Of a DNA stretch of 5,126 nucleotides, positions 4,778 through 5,126 are shown piece by piece (within the stretch, counting starts at the first letter, position 1; every line of letters begins with the position of its first letter). The notes under the pieces were generated by a model. It was not told the DNA's origin, made no database searches, and saw only the letters and a program-made list of their open reading frames with translations. Both the position numbers and the translations under genes were made by a program. The stretch lies in the NCBI GenBank assembly GCA_934678955.1, contig CAKUSI010000288.1, forward strand, positions 1-5,126, given 5' to 3'. This stretch comes from an uncultured Austwickia sp. (lineage in GTDB: Bacteria > Actinomycetota > Actinomycetes > Actinomycetales > Dermatophilaceae).

Positions 4778-5126
4778 GTGCTGGGGCCCTCCCACAGATT
4801 GATGCCCGATTCGACCGCGTGCTGGTCGATCCGCGCGAGTTCCTCGTCCGAGAAGTCGGTCTGATCCAGCGCTGCGACGAGTTCCTCGAGCTGCGCCACG
4901 CTGGAGGCGCCCACCAGCGCGGAGCTCACGCGCGGATCCCGCAGCACCCAGGCCACCGCCATCTGCGCCAGGGACTGCCCGCGCTGCTCCGCGATCGCAT
5001 GGAGCGCCCGCACGTGCGCGAGGCTCTCCGGCGTCATCAGCGCGGGGGAGAGGGATTTGCCCTGGGCGGCACGGGAGCCGTCCGGGATCCCGTCGAGGTA
5101 ACGGGACGTCAGCATCCCCTGGGCCA
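4771..5126 (-). CDS. Aldo/keto reductase, YghZ/MgrA-like, C-terminal part (5' end outside window)
   Basis: The C-terminal 117 residues of a cytosolic NADPH-dependent aldo/keto reductase; the reading frame is open to the window edge. Coding runs in from the edge as AQGMLTSRYLDGIP, so the ATG at 5115 is an internal methionine, not the true start. From memory, the order AQG-LT-YL-GIP, RGQSLAQMAVAWVL, DPRVSSALVGAS, QLEE, IDQH and a closing INLWEGPS closely follows E. coli YghZ (AKR14 group, reduction of L-glyceraldehyde 3-phosphate and detoxification of aldehydes such as methylglyoxal). The SALVGASSVAQLEE segment corresponds to the cofactor-phosphate-binding end of the barrel. The catalytic Tyr, Asp, Lys and His residues lie outside the window. 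The gene is convergent with the MFS gene across the palindrome and ends in STA. Confidence 0.92.
   Translation of the reverse strand, partial: AQGMLTSRYLDGIPDGSRAAQGKSLSPALMTPESLAHVRALHAIAEQRGQSLAQMAVAWVLRDPRVSSALVGASSVAQLEELVAALDQTDFSDEELARIDQHAVESGINLWEGPSTA

Larger units (their letters stand above)
4630..4783. repeat. Long imperfect palindrome spanning the MFS/AKR convergent junction
   Basis: Outer arms 4630-4643 and 4770-4783 pair at 12 of 14 positions plus one G:U. Inner arms 4659-4669 (GGCCTGACATA) and 4752-4762 pair perfectly over 11 bp. Inside these, 4671-4697 pairs with 4725-4751 through further short helices ending in CCTGGGAGCGGG (4686-4697) against 4725-4736. The outer arms contain the stop codons of both flanking genes at mirror positions (TGA at 4640-4642; TCA at 4771-4773). 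Candidate explanations are a bidirectional transcription terminator, a small palindromic repeat element (MITE or REP-like), or a structured RNA. The left inner arm could instead pair with the second TATGTCA copy at 4767-4777. Confidence 0.75.

Noticed and set aside
4716..4802. Possible small plus-strand ORF from GTG in the MFS/AKR gap
   Set aside because: It has no Shine-Dalgarno or promoter, lies wholly within the palindrome, runs into the AKR coding end, and encodes nothing recognisable.
4771..5115. The aldo/keto reductase as a complete 114-residue protein starting at 5115
   Set aside because: The frame stays open to the window edge with family-conserved residues AQG before the methionine. 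A full enzyme of this group is several hundred residues.

Overview
The window is very GC-rich (about 70% by eye), with dense coding, strong third-position G/C bias and long spurious antisense reading frames. Together with the gene families present this points to an actinomycete of the Streptomyces/Streptosporangiales type. The genus cannot be fixed from the sequence alone.

Layout: (1) 35-997, plus strand, a cation diffusion facilitator (CDF) metal-efflux protein. (2) 855-2546, minus strand, a lid-less Hsp70/DnaK-family ATPase, convergent with and overlapping the CDF gene by 143 bp. (3) 2547-2699, a divergent intergenic region with 13-bp repeats, a 10-bp palindrome and one predicted -10 box on each side. 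(4) 2700-3416, plus strand, a PAP2-family membrane phosphatase, then 3410-4642, plus strand, a 12-TM major facilitator protein; the two overlap by 7 bp and look like an operon. (5) 4643-4770, a convergent gap that is almost entirely one long imperfect palindrome, whose arms reach into the stop codons of both flanking genes. (6) 4771-5126, minus strand, the C-terminal part of an aldo/keto reductase of the YghZ/MgrA type, cut by the window end.

These look like ordinary chromosomal genes with no obvious shared pathway. Three encode membrane proteins: metal efflux, lipid-phosphate hydrolysis and a transporter of unknown substrate. I do not see a phage, CRISPR, toxin-antitoxin or biosynthetic system. 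The interest is in gene expression. The CDF, Hsp70 and PAP2 genes each have a TANNNT-like -10 box about 7 bases before the start codon and no usable Shine-Dalgarno sequence, so leaderless mRNAs are predicted. The Hsp70 gene (codon 3) and the MFS gene (codon 294) each carry one TTA leucine codon, the rare codon read by the developmental tRNA bldA in Streptomyces. The MFS/AKR junction is a roughly 154-bp stem-forming element with a duplicated TATGTCA box.
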